A stretch of 7,214 nucleotides of DNA. Source: CAYRZL01 sp964428795 (GTDB taxonomy: Bacteria; Bacillota; Clostridia; Lachnospirales; Lachnospiraceae). Positions 6,749-7,214 of the stretch are shown here, one piece after another (positions within the stretch are counted from its first letter, which is position 1; each line of letters opens with the position of its first letter). The stretch spans positions 1 through 7,214 of the forward strand of contig CAYRZL010000112.1 in NCBI GenBank assembly GCA_964428795.1, in the 5' to 3' direction. The translations under genes and the position numbers were made by a program. The notes under the pieces are model-generated. The model had not been told where the DNA came from. It saw only the letters and a list, made by a program, of their open reading frames with translations, and searched no databases.

Positions 6749-7132
6749 ATGCAGATAGATTATGATAAGCTGACACAAAGTCTGGAAATTTTTGGCAAGG
6801 CGATGGGAGTGCGTATCTGTATATTGGATGAGAGCGGAAAAGACGTCTGTTCTTTTGGGGAAATCTGCCGTTATTGTGAGATAATACAGGCAGAACCTCA
6901 AATGCAGAAAAAATGTATGGCCAGCCATATCAGCACCGGTATCCAGGCGGCAAAGCTTGGAGACTGTAATTTTTATGTCTGTCATGGCAATATGGTACAT
7001 CTTTCGGTTGCTCTGATGCCGGATTCCAGTATTCAGGCAATGCAAAAACATAGGAAAAAAGACGTGCAGCAGCAGATGATCGGACTGACTATGCAGAATC
7101 TGGGGGAGGGAGGCGGAAATCGTATGCTGTAG
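6749..7132 (+). CDS. PocR-like ligand-sensing protein, cut short by an in-frame TAG
   Basis: Starting at ATG 6749, after the purine-rich AGGCGGTGGAAGG (6734-6746), the frame gives 127 residues. An earlier in-frame ATG at 6719 has no ribosome site. The protein resembles the PocR sensory domain found before AraC-type DNA-binding domains or kinase modules. Visible features are MGVRICILDESGKDVCSFG, the Cys-bearing ICRYCEIIQAEPQMQKKC, a helix with TGIQAAKLGDC, and YVCHGNMVH, which corresponds to the usual Y-x-C-x-AGL-x-x position. After about residue 85 the expected central strands (a VPI...G...GQV-like stretch) seem missing, and a helix like MIGLTMQNLG follows early, so an internal deletion is likely. 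TAG 7130-7132 ends it before any output domain. PocR regulators commonly control cobalamin, propanediol or methyltransferase genes, which fits the nearby MtaA-like gene. As it stands this is probably a decayed regulator. Confidence 0.6.
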   Translation: MQIDYDKLTQSLEIFGKAMGVRICILDESGKDVCSFGEICRYCEIIQAEPQMQKKCMASHISTGIQAAKLGDCNFYVCHGNMVHLSVALMPDSSIQAMQKHRKKDVQQQMIGLTMQNLGEGGGNRML

Positions 7133-7214
7133 GAAAAACAGGAGCAGGAGCTTTCCAGATTTATTGAAAACGGAAATATCAAAGAAGCCCAGATTGTGTT
7201 AAATGACATTTTAG
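7133..7214 (+). pseudogene. Continuation of the PocR-like regulator after the TAG
   Basis: The same frame runs on from the TAG to the window edge without another stop, 27 codons. It starts EKQEQELSRFIENGNI and ends VLNDIL. This acidic-amphipathic stretch looks like the linker of PocR-AraC regulators, where a patch resembling a glycine-centred turn plus KEA-x-x-x-LN precedes the DNA-binding domain. No ribosome site or start codon begins it, so it is not a separate gene. The rest lies outside the window. Confidence 0.55.

Overview
The window looks like a chromosomal segment from a Gram-positive gut anaerobe of the Clostridia, most likely Lachnospiraceae. This is inference from four things: strong AGGAGG-type ribosome sites, moderately AT-rich DNA with AT-rich intergenic gaps, a secreted CAP protein carrying GWW..NGKVDF cell-surface repeats of a style I associate with that family, and an MtaA-like methyltransferase beside a PocR-type sensor.

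Layout. (1) 1-1660, + strand: a short leader with an inverted repeat and a possible extended -10 precedes a 520-residue exported protein. It has a signal peptide, an acidic linker, a long array of aromatic/glycine repeats and a C-terminal CAP (SCP/PR1-like) domain. (2) 1693-1727: a perfect 11-bp hairpin sits between convergent genes and probably ends both transcripts. (3) 1730-4561, - strand: a two-gene potassium uptake operon, trkA then trkH (21-bp gap), behind a good sigma-A-type promoter at 4626-4654. TrkH is the membrane pore and TrkA its cytoplasmic nucleotide-binding gate. (4) 4691-5704, - strand: a uroporphyrinogen-decarboxylase-fold protein of the MtaA/CmuA cobamide methyltransferase type, with the H-x-C...C zinc ligands. 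No corrinoid protein or substrate-specific methyltransferase lies next to it in this window. (5) 5705-5966: an AT-rich 262-bp gap with a candidate promoter for the methyltransferase on the - strand. On the + strand it holds a near-perfect extended -10 and a ribosome-site-like AAAGGAG that lead into no intact start codon, plus an 11-bp inverted repeat whose right arm touches the next element. (6) 5967-6776, - strand: a decayed IS91-family HUH transposase that keeps the zinc fingers and HUH motif but lacks the C-terminal tyrosine region and a convincing start. (7) 6749 to the window edge, + strand: a PocR-like sensory protein stopped by an in-frame TAG at 7130-7132, after which the same frame stays open and protein-like to the edge.

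How the parts relate. The trk pair is a complete housekeeping K+ uptake system. The methyltransferase and the PocR-like sensor plausibly once formed one divergent regulator/enzyme locus that the IS remnant now separates, because PocR-domain regulators often accompany corrinoid and methyltransferase genes. The CAP protein appears independent. I see no RNA gene, CRISPR array or clear unknown system. The points most worth a second look are the interrupted sensor, the orphan + strand promoter next to the IS scar, the orphan MtaA-like protein and the duplicating repeats of the CAP protein.
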